Shown: in pieces, positions 13,847-21,693 of the stretch
Layout of the letters: each line of letters starts with the position of its first letter
Position numbering within the stretch: the first letter of the stretch is position 1
Source: Trebonia sp036509215
Lineage (GTDB): Bacteria; Actinomycetota; Actinomycetes; Streptosporangiales; Streptosporangiaceae
Length of the DNA: 24,294 nucleotides
Assembly: GCA_036509215.1 (NCBI GenBank)
Contig: DATCGA010000066.1
Span: 1-24,294, forward strand
Direction of reading: 5' to 3'
Made by a program: the position numbers and the translations under genes
Notes under the pieces: generated by a model
What the model was told of the DNA's origin: nothing
What the model saw: only the letters and a program-made list of their open reading frames with translations
The model's database searches: none

Positions 13847-15478
13847 ATGCCCGACGATGCAGCCATGGCTGCTGGCAATGGGGCGCGCGCCGACCGGACC
13901 CCCGTACTGATCGCCGGGGGCGGGCCCGCCGGGCTCGCCGCCGCCGCCGAGTTCGCTCACCGGGGCGTCGACTGCGTGGTCATCGAGCCGAGGGCGCAGG
14001 TCTCCTACCGCCGTCCCCGGGCCAAGACCACCAGCGTGCGGACGATGGAGCACCTGCGCCGGTGGGGGCTGGCGGACGAGCTGCGGGCGGCCGCGCCGCT
14101 GTCGGTGGCCTGGTCGCAGCGGGTCATGTTCTGCCAGACGCTGTCCGGCCGGTGCGTCACGTTCTTCGACGGGGCGTTCGGGCTGACGACCGAGCGGGAT
14201 GACCGGTTCGCCGAGGCGGGCCAGCAGGTGCCGCAGCCGGTCGTGGAAGAGGTGCTCCGCGGTCATGTGGGCACGTCCCCGAACGTGGACCTGCGGCTGG
14301 GGCATACGGTAACCGGGCTCACGCAGGGCGACGCCGACGTGACCGTGACCGTCAGAGACGAGGCCGGCGCCAGCTATCAGATTCGCGCCCAGTACGTACT
14401 CGGCTGCGACGGCGCGTCCGGCGTGATCAGGGCCCAGATCGGCGCCGAGTACGTCGGACGCTCAGACCCGAGGCCCAACTTCAACATGGTGATCCGCGCT
14501 CCGTCGCTGGACACCCACCTGGGGCCGGCGGTCCAGTACTGGGTGCTGGACGCGCCCGTCCCCGGCGTGATCGGACGGCTTGACCTATCCGGGACCTGGT
14601 TCGCGATCACCCCGGGGATCGACTCCGCCTACGGCAACGAGCACTCGGCCGAGCTGATCACCGGCCTGGTCGGCGCCCCGGTCGAGCACGAGCTGCTGGC
14701 GTCGGACCCGTGGACGGCCAGGATGCTGATCGCGGACAAGTTCAGCGACGGGCGGGTCTTCCTGGTTGGGGAGAGCGCGCACGTGAACCCGCCCTGGGGC
14801 GGCCACGGGTTCAACACCTCGGCAGGCGACGCGGTCAACATCGCCTGGAAGATCGCGGCCGTCCTCCAGGGCTGGGCGCCGGAACGGCTGCTGGCCAGCT
14901 ATGACCCCGAGCGCCGCGACGTGGTCGAGAAAACCGTGGCCAGCGCCGCCTCCCACCTCAGCAAGATGGCGGGCGACCTGCCGCAGGACGAGGCCTCGAT
15001 CCAGCAGGCGAAGGGCCCCGAGTTCTACAGCCTCGGCCTGGTCCTCGGCTACTCCTACGCGGGATCGCCGGTCATCCAGCCGTCGGCCGAGCCGCCCGAG
15101 ATGACCGACGCCACCACCTACGCGCCCACGACCGAGCCCGGCGCGCGGCTGCCGCACTGGTGGCTGCCGGACGGCTCATCGCTCTACGACCACCTCGGGC
15201 ACGGCTTCACCCTGCTCTGCCCAGGCCCCGACGACGCCCGCGACGCAAACGCCAGCCGGGCGGCCGTCGCAGAGCTGACCCGGCGCGCCCGCGACCGCCG
15301 AATCCCGCTCACCGTCCTCCAAGCGCCGCCGTCCTATCCCTGGTCCGACGAGTTCCTGCTCGTCCGGCCCGACCAGCACATCGCCTGGCGGGCCAGCGAC
15401 CCCACTGACATTGACATCGAGGCGGCGGTCGGCCGTACCGTCGAGGTAACCCGCCGTCCGCATTCCGCGACCGCCTGA
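13847..15478 (+). CDS. FAD-dependent aromatic-ring hydroxylase (PheA/TfdB-type flavoprotein monooxygenase)
   Basis: A 543-aa cytoplasmic flavoprotein of the FAD_binding_3 family. The FAD dinucleotide-binding motif is VLIAGGGPAGLAAAAEFAHR (residues about 20-39). The middle DG motif is VLGCDGASGVIR. The third FAD motif is GRVFLVGESAHVNPPWGGHG, with Glu (about residue 309) where Asp is the commonest residue. The C-terminal about 170 residues form the thioredoxin-like domain of phenol-hydroxylase relatives (RIPLTVLQAPP, LLVRPDQHIAW). It should use NAD(P)H and O2 to hydroxylate a phenolic ring. The start is uncertain: ATGs at 13817, 13847 and 13865 are all in frame with no clear ribosome binding site, and the open frame runs upstream through the IclR gene without homology. 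It lies 12 bp before the extradiol dioxygenase, so the pair likely makes a catechol-type product and then cleaves its ring. Confidence 0.9.
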   Translation: MPDDAAMAAGNGARADRTPVLIAGGGPAGLAAAAEFAHRGVDCVVIEPRAQVSYRRPRAKTTSVRTMEHLRRWGLADELRAAAPLSVAWSQRVMFCQTLSGRCVTFFDGAFGLTTERDDRFAEAGQQVPQPVVEEVLRGHVGTSPNVDLRLGHTVTGLTQGDADVTVTVRDEAGASYQIRAQYVLGCDGASGVIRAQIGAEYVGRSDPRPNFNMVIRAPSLDTHLGPAVQYWVLDAPVPGVIGRLDLSGTWFAITPGIDSAYGNEHSAELITGLVGAPVEHELLASDPWTARMLIADKFSDGRVFLVGESAHVNPPWGGHGFNTSAGDAVNIAWKIAAVLQGWAPERLLASYDPERRDVVEKTVASAASHLSKMAGDLPQDEASIQQAKGPEFYSLGLVLGYSYAGSPVIQPSAEPPEMTDATTYAPTTEPGARLPHWWLPDGSSLYDHLGHGFTLLCPGPDDARDANASRAAVAELTRRARDRRIPLTVLQAPPSYPWSDEFLLVRPDQHIAWRASDPTDIDIEAAVGRTVEVTRRPHSATA

Positions 15479-15490
15479 AGGAGCCATCGG

Positions 15491-16414
15491 ATGAGCCTGC
15501 ACGGTCTGCTATCGGTCACCATGGGCGTGCCGAACGTCGATGAGACCGCCGCCTACTACACCGACTTCGGCCTCGCCCCCGAGGAAGACGGCTGGTTCAG
15601 CACCCGCGACGCCGGCCGCCAGCTGCGGATCGTCCACGCGCCGACCCGGCGGCTGGTCGAAATGCGGGTCGGCGTCGACGACCCGGACGACCTGAACCGG
15701 GTGGCGGCCAACCTCGCCCGCCTCGACCTGCCGCACGCGCTGTCCGGTCCGACGCTGGAGACGGCCGAGCCGGTCACCGGCACCCGGGTCCGCCTCGAGG
15801 TCGCCCCCCGGCTCAAGCAGGATCTGGTCACCGCGACCCCCTACAACGGCCCCGGCCGGCTCGAACGCCAGGGCAACCGCGCCCCCGGCTTCATGCGGGA
15901 AGACCCGGTCCGCCCCAGGAAGCTCGGCCACGCCGTCCTCGGCACCACCGACCACGCCACGACCTCGCGCTTCTTCGCCGAAGGGCTCGGCTTCAAGGTC
16001 AGCGACCGGATCGTCGGCGTCGCCTCGTTCCTGCGCTGCTCGACCGACCACCACAACGTGCTCGTGCTGGCCGCGCCGGTGAACTTCCTGCACCACACGT
16101 CCTGGCAGGTGGATGACATCGACGATGTGGGCCGAGGGGCTCAGGCGATGCTCGAGGGCAACCCCGAGCGCCACATCTGGGGTCTCGGCCGGCACTACGC
16201 GGGCTCGAACTTCTTCTGGTACCTCAAGGACCCGGCCGGCAACTTCTCCGAGTACTACTCGGACATGGACTGCATCCCCGAGGACCAGCTCTGGACCCCC
16301 GAGGACCTGGAAGGCGCCCGCAGCCTGTTCGCCTGGGGCCCCCCGCCCCCTGCCTCGTTCCTGCACCCCGAAGACCTGGCCGCCATGATGACCGGCGCTC
16401 ATGCACCCCGCTGA
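15491..16414 (+). CDS. Type I extradiol (VOC-fold) ring-cleavage dioxygenase
   Basis: A 307-aa two-domain vicinal-oxygen-chelate protein related to catechol 2,3- and 2,3-dihydroxybiphenyl 1,2-dioxygenases. The N-terminal module (1-130) begins LLSVTMGVPNVDETAAYYTD and is non-catalytic. The C-terminal module has RKLGHAVLGTTD with H147, NFLHHTSWQVDDID with H202 (or H201), and GNFSEYYSDMD with E254. Together these make the 2-His-1-carboxylate Fe(II) site. It would open a catechol ring next to the diol using O2. AAGGAG lies 7 nt before the start. It follows the flavin hydroxylase at 12 bp and presumably cleaves its product under IclR control. The CoA ligase and amidohydrolase operon at the left edge could handle downstream products, but that link is speculative. 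Confidence 0.88.
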   Translation: MSLHGLLSVTMGVPNVDETAAYYTDFGLAPEEDGWFSTRDAGRQLRIVHAPTRRLVEMRVGVDDPDDLNRVAANLARLDLPHALSGPTLETAEPVTGTRVRLEVAPRLKQDLVTATPYNGPGRLERQGNRAPGFMREDPVRPRKLGHAVLGTTDHATTSRFFAEGLGFKVSDRIVGVASFLRCSTDHHNVLVLAAPVNFLHHTSWQVDDIDDVGRGAQAMLEGNPERHIWGLGRHYAGSNFFWYLKDPAGNFSEYYSDMDCIPEDQLWTPEDLEGARSLFAWGPPPPASFLHPEDLAAMMTGAHAPR

Positions 16415-16536
16415 AGTCCGGCCCTCGCGGAGATCAAGAACTTCGATGCAAATACTGCTATCTGCGCTCACGCTTGGTCGTGATGTGATTACCATGTGTT
16501 GGCTCGTCCAAGGAATCAGCGCAAGGAACGCCAATC

Positions 16537-16905
16537 ATGAACCTTGGTACCAAGGTCGTCGGCGTCATCGCCGCCGTGGTGGTCGGCGCGGTCGCGATCC
16601 CCGCCTTGGCCGCCATCAACCCGCAGCCGCTGCCCCCTGCGCCGCCAGGCTCGCCTAACTTCACGGCTTTCTTCAGCGCAGCCAACGCACGGCTAACGAC
16701 CTGCAATCAAGCACAGGACCCACTGTGCGCGACGGAAGTGAGCGGGGAGGCGTCCTCGGGCGAGTCCTTGGTGGACACGTACTTCAACAAGTACTTCTTC
16801 GCCAGATCGAGCTACCGGGCGGAGACCCAGAACCGCAACGCTCTGGCCAAGAGGCTGAACGCCGACTGCAAGCAGCTCAAGGTCCACCATCTGACCTGCG
16901 CGTAG
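16537..16905 (+). CDS. Small secreted protein with INPQPLPP motif, function unknown
   Basis: A 122-aa protein with a Sec signal peptide: Lys at residue 6, a hydrophobic core VVGVIAAVVVGAVAI, and the ALA cleavage motif near residue 25. The mature part starts with INPQPLPPAPPGSPN, a Pro-rich motif I recall from other small secreted or membrane proteins of unknown role. A helical region with four cysteines (TTCNQAQDPLCAT, NADCKQLK and a C-terminal LTCA) follows, enough for two disulfides outside the cell. AAGGA lies 9 nt before the ATG. No catalytic motif is visible. It sits alone between the dioxygenase and LOG genes, with 122 bp upstream that presumably holds its promoter. Confidence 0.75.
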   Translation: MNLGTKVVGVIAAVVVGAVAIPALAAINPQPLPPAPPGSPNFTAFFSAANARLTTCNQAQDPLCATEVSGEASSGESLVDTYFNKYFFARSSYRAETQNRNALAKRLNADCKQLKVHHLTCA

Positions 16906-16964
16906 CCGCATTCGGCAGAAAATCCGTTCGCCGGCAGACCGGGCGCACTGCCACAATTCGACTC

Positions 16965-17558
16965 ATGTCTACTCAGCTCTCCTCGATCGCGGTCTACTGC
17001 GGCTCAAACCCGGGATTCGATCCGGTGTTCACCGCCGCCACGGCGTCGCTCGGCCGCCTGATGGCCGAACGCGGCATCCGCCTCGTCTACGGCGGCGCTC
17101 ACGTCGGCCTGATGGGCACCATCGCGGACGCGGTCCTCGACAACGGGGGCGAGGCGCACGGCGTGATCACCCGCGCGCTCGAGCAGACCGAGATTCCGCA
17201 CCGCGGCCTGACCAGCCTCCGCGTCACCGAGACGATGCACGAGCGCAAGGCAGCGATGGCGGACGCATCGGACGCGTTCATCATGCTGCCCGGCGGTTAC
17301 GGGACGTTCGACGAGTTCTTCGAGGTGCTGACCTGGACCCAGCTCGGCATCCACGCCAAGCCGTGCGCGATCCTCGATGTGGCGGGTTTCTTCGACCCGA
17401 TCCGCACGCTGCTAGACGGCGCCGTGTCGGCCGGCTTCGTGCGAGAGGCCCACCGCGACATGGTCATCATTGACACTGACCCGGCCCGCCTGCTCGACCA
17501 ACTAGCCGCCTGGACACCCGTCCAGGTCAGCAAGTGGCTCGACCGCTCCGAGCGGTAG
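16965..17558 (+). CDS. LOG-family nucleoside 5'-monophosphate phosphoribohydrolase
   Basis: A 197-aa Rossmann-like protein of the LOG/TIGR00730 family. It has the N-terminal strand SIAVYCGSNPG, LVYGGAHVGLMG, the catalytic region MHERKAAMADASDAF with R94, and the hallmark PGGYGTFDEFFE with E117 in the PGGxGTxxE motif. These enzymes hydrolyse N6-modified AMP (cytokinin riboside 5'-monophosphates) or plain AMP to the free base and ribose 5-phosphate; bacterial copies may make cytokinin-like adenines or act in nucleotide clean-up. It is cytoplasmic and of normal length. The ATG has no strong ribosome binding site upstream. It is likely an independent transcript, since the small secreted protein ends 59 bp before it and no operon partner follows. 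Confidence 0.92.
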   Translation: MSTQLSSIAVYCGSNPGFDPVFTAATASLGRLMAERGIRLVYGGAHVGLMGTIADAVLDNGGEAHGVITRALEQTEIPHRGLTSLRVTETMHERKAAMADASDAFIMLPGGYGTFDEFFEVLTWTQLGIHAKPCAILDVAGFFDPIRTLLDGAVSAGFVREAHRDMVIIDTDPARLLDQLAAWTPVQVSKWLDRSER

Positions 17559-17753
17559 CCGGGTTTCGCGTTTTCTAGGCTAAAGCCCGACCACCTCGGC
17601 GACGATGCCACTGACGCGCAGCCGCCTGTGGCCGCCCTTTGAACATGACCATGCCACCGCGTCCGGGATGGCGGGGAGGCATTCCTCGTGCGCCCTTTTA
17701 TGCGGTAGAGGGTTATGGCTGGCCGGCTTGACCGGGCCGCTGCCCGGAGTTGC

Positions 17754-17789
17754 CAACGGCGGGCCCCGTCTGTGCGGGGCCCGCCGTTG
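17754..17789. terminator. Perfect 15-bp GC-rich hairpin terminator
   Basis: CAACGGCGGGCCCCG (17754-17768) pairs perfectly with CGGGGCCCGCCGTTG (17775-17789) around the loop TCTGTG. It lies 12 bp past the stop of the minus-strand secreted protein and 195 bp after the LOG gene, so it mainly serves the minus-strand gene. No T-tract follows. The 243-bp gap between the LOG gene and this secreted gene shows nothing else I can support. Confidence 0.82.
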
Positions 17790-17801
17790 CCTGGAATGTG
17801 G

Positions 17802-18776
17802 TTACCGCGGCGGGAACTGGGAGAGGGGGACAGGGTTGGCGAGGTTGGCGGTCGGTGCCTGGTTGGTCCAGCCGATCACTGCGCAGTTGATGTCGACGCC
17901 GACCGAGCCGTAAGGCTGGGGCTGGCCGGGTTGACGCCGGTAAACAGGTCGGGGCGGGTGGCGGCCAGGTTGAACACCTGGACCTCGTCGGTCTGCCGCT
18001 TGTTCAGCCCTTCGCTGACCGCCTTTTGCGTCCACAGGCCGAGCTGGGCGTCCCACAGCGGGCTGTAGGCGTCGGCGTGCCGTGGGTCGGTCAGGGTGGG
18101 GAAGTCTCCGAACACGTTCAGCAGGTCGCCGCCGTTGCGCAGCGAGTATGAACGCGGTGTTGCTGGCGGAGGCATCCTCGCTTACCGAGCCGTCCAGGGC
18201 CAGGTGCTGGAACCCCTGGGCGTGCGGGTTGTTGGCGCCGGTCTGGCCGTTGATGAACCCGAACAGCCGCTCGCGGGCCGAGCCGAGGAAGTCATCCCCG
18301 CCGTTGAACGCGGCGCTGTCCAGCGCGGGGACGTAGGTGGAGCGCTCGAGCACCGCGGTCAGCGGCTGGCCGGCGTCGGTGGACAGGTAGACGATCGGCT
18401 GGCCGGCGTCGAAGCCCTTGACGAACAGCATGTCCACCCAGGACTCGGCGAACTGGCCGGGCGCGGAGGGGCCGTGCCGGGTGCCCTTGTAGGCGATCCC
18501 GGGGTACAGCGGCAGGCGCACCGACTCGTTGCTCAGGTTCACCTGGATAGCGCTTTCCTCGGTCAGCTGGTTCGTCGGCAGCAAGCCGCTCAGCTGCCCC
18601 AGGCCAGTGGCCGCTCCAGAGTTCTGCGTACGGGCTGCGGCGTTGTTGGACGGCGCGGTATTCGCCCCTGCGGGCACCACGGCGGCGAGCACTCCCGCAA
18701 TGGCGACCGCGCTGGCGGCCGCCAGCGCGGCGGCCGTTAGCCTCCGTCGTCGCGTTGAGATCTTCATGATCTTCAT
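17802..18776 (-). CDS. Secreted protein of unknown function with two compensating frameshifts
   Basis: A 324-codon gene with a long signal peptide: RRRR, then an Ala-rich core, then PAGA near residue 37. AAGGAAA-type ribosome binding sequence lies 7 nt before the ATG at 18776. The N-terminal about 210 residues (NESVRLPLYPGIAYKGTRHG, WVDMLFVKGFDAGQPIVYL, HLALDGSVSEDASAS) look like a normal globular exported domain. From about 18150 down to about 17920 the frame gives a basic Arg/Pro-rich nonsense-like stretch, while the neighbouring frame carries good protein: LRNGGDLLNVFGDFPTL, WDAQLGLWTQKAVSEGLN and VFNLAATRPDLFTGVNP. The first frame then resumes with YGSVGVDINCAVIGWTNQ. A one-base gain near 18140-18150 and a one-base loss at the GGGG run 17918-17921 explain this. 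The family was not recognised. Confidence 0.75.
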   Translation of the reverse strand: MKIMKISTRRRRLTAAALAAASAVAIAGVLAAVVPAGANTAPSNNAAARTQNSGAATGLGQLSGLLPTNQLTEESAIQVNLSNESVRLPLYPGIAYKGTRHGPSAPGQFAESWVDMLFVKGFDAGQPIVYLSTDAGQPLTAVLERSTYVPALDSAAFNGGDDFLGSARERLFGFINGQTGANNPHAQGFQHLALDGSVSEDASASNTAFILAAQRRRPAERVRRLPHPDRPTARRRLQPAVGRPARPVDAKGGQRRAEQAADRRGPGVQPGRHPPRPVYRRQPGQPQPYGSVGVDINCAVIGWTNQAPTANLANPVPLSQFPPR

Positions 18777-19367
18777 GGGCTTTCCTTCCGTGCCTTTCAG
18801 GCGAGGCTGGAATCCTCACATTTGGCCAGTCCTGGCGAACGCCGGTGTGCTACGCCCATCGGGCACGTGGAATTCTTAAGAAAAAATGACATGGTCCCAG
18901 GACGCGAGCCGAATCCGGGCTGACCGCCGACTTCGCTGACGTGCGTATCTGCACCCCCCGTCACTGGAGCCGTCGCAGGTACCGACCGCATCGTCGCCAT
19001 GCGCACGCCGTGGTGGTGCTCGACCGTGCCAGCGCCCCGGTGGCATAGGCAGGGAGGCCCGGGGAATGGCCAGGAAACCGAGAGGCTCGGTGTCCAAGCG
19101 GGAGCTATTGATGATGCACTGCCTGCGTCATTTTCTCTCCGCTTAAAGATCTTTTAATGGGCGATGTCGGCGGGGGACGGGGCCGGTTTCTGAGGGTATG
19201 CACGGTGTATGAGGCATGCGCAGGGCGGCGGTTTAACCGCCGAGGGCCCTGGTGCAGCTGGTGCCTGAGCGTGGCACCGCTCGCTACCTCGCCGCGGTCC
19301 CCGGCAGCGAGTGGCTGACTGTCCCGGTTATCGCCTGCGACGGGCGACGGCGGGTAAGACTTGGGGT
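18777..19367. other. 591-bp non-coding interval between divergent genes
   Basis: No supported gene lies here. Features visible are TTCTTAAGAA (18873-18882), a perfect 10-bp palindrome in an AT-rich patch (18870-18890) about 100 bp in front of the minus-strand secreted gene, and AAAGATCTTT (19145-19154), a second perfect palindrome in another AT-rich patch. GGCGGTTTAACCGCC lies at 19227-19241. Both AT-rich patches are reasonable promoter regions for the two divergent genes, but no consensus -35/-10 pair could be fixed with confidence. Confidence 0.6.
19227..19241. promoter_or_regulatory. 15-bp near-perfect palindrome upstream of the Y-family polymerase
   Basis: GGCGGTT and AACCGCC flank a single central T, 126 bp upstream of the polymerase GTG start. 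The symmetry suggests a dimeric regulator site or a small hairpin. It does not match the actinobacterial LexA box, so SOS control is not supported by it. Confidence 0.45.
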
Positions 19368-20423
19368 GTGACGCGCTGGGTATTGCACGTTGATCTGGAT
19401 CAGTTCATCGCCGCCGTCGAGGTGCTGCGCCACCCCGAGCTGCGCGGCAAGCCGATCGTGGTCGGCGGCGACGGGGACCCCAACAAGCGCGGTGTGGTCT
19501 CCACCGCCTCCTACGAGGCCCGCGAGTTCGGCGTCCACTCCGGCCTGCCGCTGCGGACCGCCAAGAAGCGCTGCCCGGACTGCATCTTCCTGCCGGTCGA
19601 CGCGCCCGCCTACCTGGCGGTAAGCGCCGAGATCATGGAGGTGCTGCGGGACACCGGCGCGCCGGTCGAGGTGCTCGGCTGGGATGAGGCGTTTGTCGGC
19701 CTCGAGACCAACGAGGCCGACGAGGCAACCGACCCGGAGACCTTTGCCCGCGACCTCGCCGCCAGCGTCAAGGTGGCCACCAGCCTCGACTGCTCGGTCG
19801 GCATCGGCCAGAACAAGCTCCAGGCGAAGATCGCGACCGGCTTCGGCAAGCCGGCCGGCGTCTTCCGGCTGACCTCCGACACCTGGTACGAGCTGCTCGG
19901 CGACCGCGCGCCTGACGTGATCTGGGGGATCGGCAAGAAGACGGTCGACAAGCTCGACAAACTCGGGATCCATACCGTCCGCGAGCTCGCCGACGCCGAC
20001 CCGGACCGGCTGGCGGCGGAGTTCGGACCGATGACCGGCCCCTGGCTGGTGCTGCTCGGCCGCGGACGGGGCGACGCCGAGGTCGACCCCAGCCCCTACG
20101 TTGCCCGGTCCCACGGCCGCGAGGTCACCTTCCAGAAGAACATCAAGGAATGGGACCAGGTCCAGACCGAGGTGGCCCGCCTCGCCCGCCAGGTCGCCGC
20201 GGAAACGGAGGAACGCCCGGTGGCGCGCGCGGTCGTCAAGGTCCGCTACGCGCCCTTCACCACGGTCACCCACGGCGCCCCGTTCCCCGCCCCCGGCAAC
20301 GCCGCCCTGGACCCGGCGGGCTTCGAGGCCGCCGCCCGCGCCGCCCTCGCCCAGTTCACCCCCGGCCGTCCCGTCCGCCTCCTCGGCGTCCGGGCCGAGT
20401 TCACGAAGGACCCCGATGACTGA
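19368..20423 (+). CDS. Y-family DNA polymerase IV, DinB2-like subfamily with Ile at the steric-gate position
   Basis: A 351-aa translesion polymerase. Palm-domain metal ligands are D9 in HVDLDQFIAAVE and D106/E107 in GWDEAFVG. The fingers region STASYEAREFGVHSGLPLRTAKK binds the incoming nucleotide. SVGIGQNKLQAKIATGFGKP and the helix-hairpin-helix IWGIGKKTVDKLDKLGIHTV follow, and the little finger ends RPVRLLGVRAEF. In E. coli Pol IV the residue after the first Phe of HVDMDCFFAAVE is F13, the steric gate that excludes ribonucleotides. Here it is I14, as in mycobacterial DinB2, which has Leu there and incorporates ribonucleotides readily. No C-terminal beta-clamp motif is obvious. The GTG at 19368 gives the family N-terminus; an in-frame GTG at 19311 is a less likely start. 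The stop overlaps the MBL gene by 8 nt, so the two are translationally coupled. Confidence 0.92.
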   Translation: MTRWVLHVDLDQFIAAVEVLRHPELRGKPIVVGGDGDPNKRGVVSTASYEAREFGVHSGLPLRTAKKRCPDCIFLPVDAPAYLAVSAEIMEVLRDTGAPVEVLGWDEAFVGLETNEADEATDPETFARDLAASVKVATSLDCSVGIGQNKLQAKIATGFGKPAGVFRLTSDTWYELLGDRAPDVIWGIGKKTVDKLDKLGIHTVRELADADPDRLAAEFGPMTGPWLVLLGRGRGDAEVDPSPYVARSHGREVTFQKNIKEWDQVQTEVARLARQVAAETEERPVARAVVKVRYAPFTTVTHGAPFPAPGNAALDPAGFEAAARAALAQFTPGRPVRLLGVRAEFTKDPDD

Positions 20424-21693
20424 CGCGCCTATCGACTTCTCAACCGACGCGCCCGCCAAAGGCTCCCTGGACGTCCGCTGGATCCACGGCGCGCCCGCCC
20501 GGCGGAAGGCAGCCCAACGGAACGCCGACGACCCGCCGATCCAGGTCCACCAGCACGACCCGCACACGGTGATCATGCGGCAGAGCAAGTCCGTCAACTA
20601 CGAGGCCCCGTTCCTGTTCCTGCTCTTCGGCAACGACCGGGCGCTGCTGCTCGACACCGGCGCCACCGAAGACCCGGAAACGTTCCCGCTCCGCGCCACC
20701 GTCGATCAGCTCATCGCGGGCTGGCTGGCCGAGCACCGGCCCGAACAATCGCCCGGAAACTACGAGCTCGTCGTCGCGCACACCCACGGCCACGGCGACC
20801 ACGTCGCCGGCGACGGGCAGTTCGCCGGCCGGCCGGGCACCACGGTCGTGCCGCGCGAGCTTGACGACGTCCAGAAGTACTTCGGCTTTATCGGCTGGCC
20901 GGAGCAGATCACCACGTTCGACCTGGGCGGGCGGGTGCTTGAGATCACCGGCAGCCCCGGCCATCACCGGGCGGCCATCACCGTCTACGACCCGTGGACC
21001 GGTTTCCTGCTCACCGGGGACACCGTCTACCCGGGCCGCCTCTACGCGTTCGACTTCCCGCAGTTCGTGGCCAGCCTCGACCGGATGGTCGCGCTGGCCG
21101 AGAGCCGCCCCGTCACCCACGTGCTCGGCTGCCACATCGAGATGACCAGCCGCGCGGGCCGCGACTACCCGCTCGGTGCCGGTTACCAGCCTGACGAGCC
21201 GGCCCTGGAGATGACCGTCGGCCAGCTCTGGAACGTTCGCGCGGCGGCCGCGTCGGTCGCGGGCAGGCCGGGCGAGCACCGCTTCGACGACTTCATCATC
21301 TACAACGAGCCCGGCCGCCGCGAACAGCGCAAGCTCGCCGTCCGTGCCCGCGTGCACAAAATCTGGCCCACGCGATTAGGGCGGGCAGCTAAGACCGCAG
21401 AGGCGCGCGCCAGACACATAGACCGCCCACAGGCCCGAGCGTACGATCACGAAAGGCGCGCTATCGCAACGCTGCCAGGAAGGAGCGCGCGATGGGTAGG
21501 CAGAGACAACAGGGCAACCCAGGCAAGCAGGTACGGCTCACCCAACCCCTCATCAGGGTCAACGGGGAACTGCGGCCTGCTAGCTGGGACGAGGCACTCG
21601 ACCGGGCCGCCGCCGGGCTCAGCACGGCACGGGATCGCGGCGCGACAACATCGTTCGGGATGTTCTCCTGCTCCAAGGCCAGCAACGAGATGA
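20416..21693 (+). CDS. MBL-fold metallo-hydrolase with doubtful C-terminal end
   Basis: A metallo-beta-lactamase-fold hydrolase with a full binuclear site: H122-T-H124-G-H126-G-D128-H129 (HxHxHxDH class), H183 in GSPGHHRAAI, D202 in LLTGDTVYPG and H240 in VLGCHIEMT. About 315 residues, to the region REQRKLAVRARVH near 21357, make a sensible complete enzyme. The frame then stays open to 21693 with an Arg/Ser/Pro-rich tail (SPNPSSGSTGN and onward) that overlaps the first 202 nt of the formate dehydrogenase gene in another frame. That tail is probably not native. Stops in the neighbouring frame at 21377-21379 (TAG) and 21390-21392 (TAA) suggest a one-base slip. GAAGGA lies 5 nt before the ATG, inside the end of the polymerase gene. 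Substrate unknown; the coupling with a translesion polymerase is unusual. Confidence 0.82.
   Translation: MTDAPIDFSTDAPAKGSLDVRWIHGAPARRKAAQRNADDPPIQVHQHDPHTVIMRQSKSVNYEAPFLFLLFGNDRALLLDTGATEDPETFPLRATVDQLIAGWLAEHRPEQSPGNYELVVAHTHGHGDHVAGDGQFAGRPGTTVVPRELDDVQKYFGFIGWPEQITTFDLGGRVLEITGSPGHHRAAITVYDPWTGFLLTGDTVYPGRLYAFDFPQFVASLDRMVALAESRPVTHVLGCHIEMTSRAGRDYPLGAGYQPDEPALEMTVGQLWNVRAAAASVAGRPGEHRFDDFIIYNEPGRREQRKLAVRARVHKIWPTRLGRAAKTAEARARHIDRPQARAYDHERRAIATLPGRSARWVGRDNRATQASRYGSPNPSSGSTGNCGLLAGTRHSTGPPPGSARHGIAARQHRSGCSPAPRPATR

Noticed and set aside
17605..17913. Open frame on the plus strand after the LOG gene
   Set aside because: No ribosome binding site, no recognisable composition, and it runs through the terminator hairpin and into the antisense of the secreted gene.
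19227..19241. Palindrome upstream of the polymerase as a LexA (SOS) box
   Set aside because: GGCGGTTTAACCGCC lacks the GAAC-N4-GTTC pattern of actinobacterial LexA sites.
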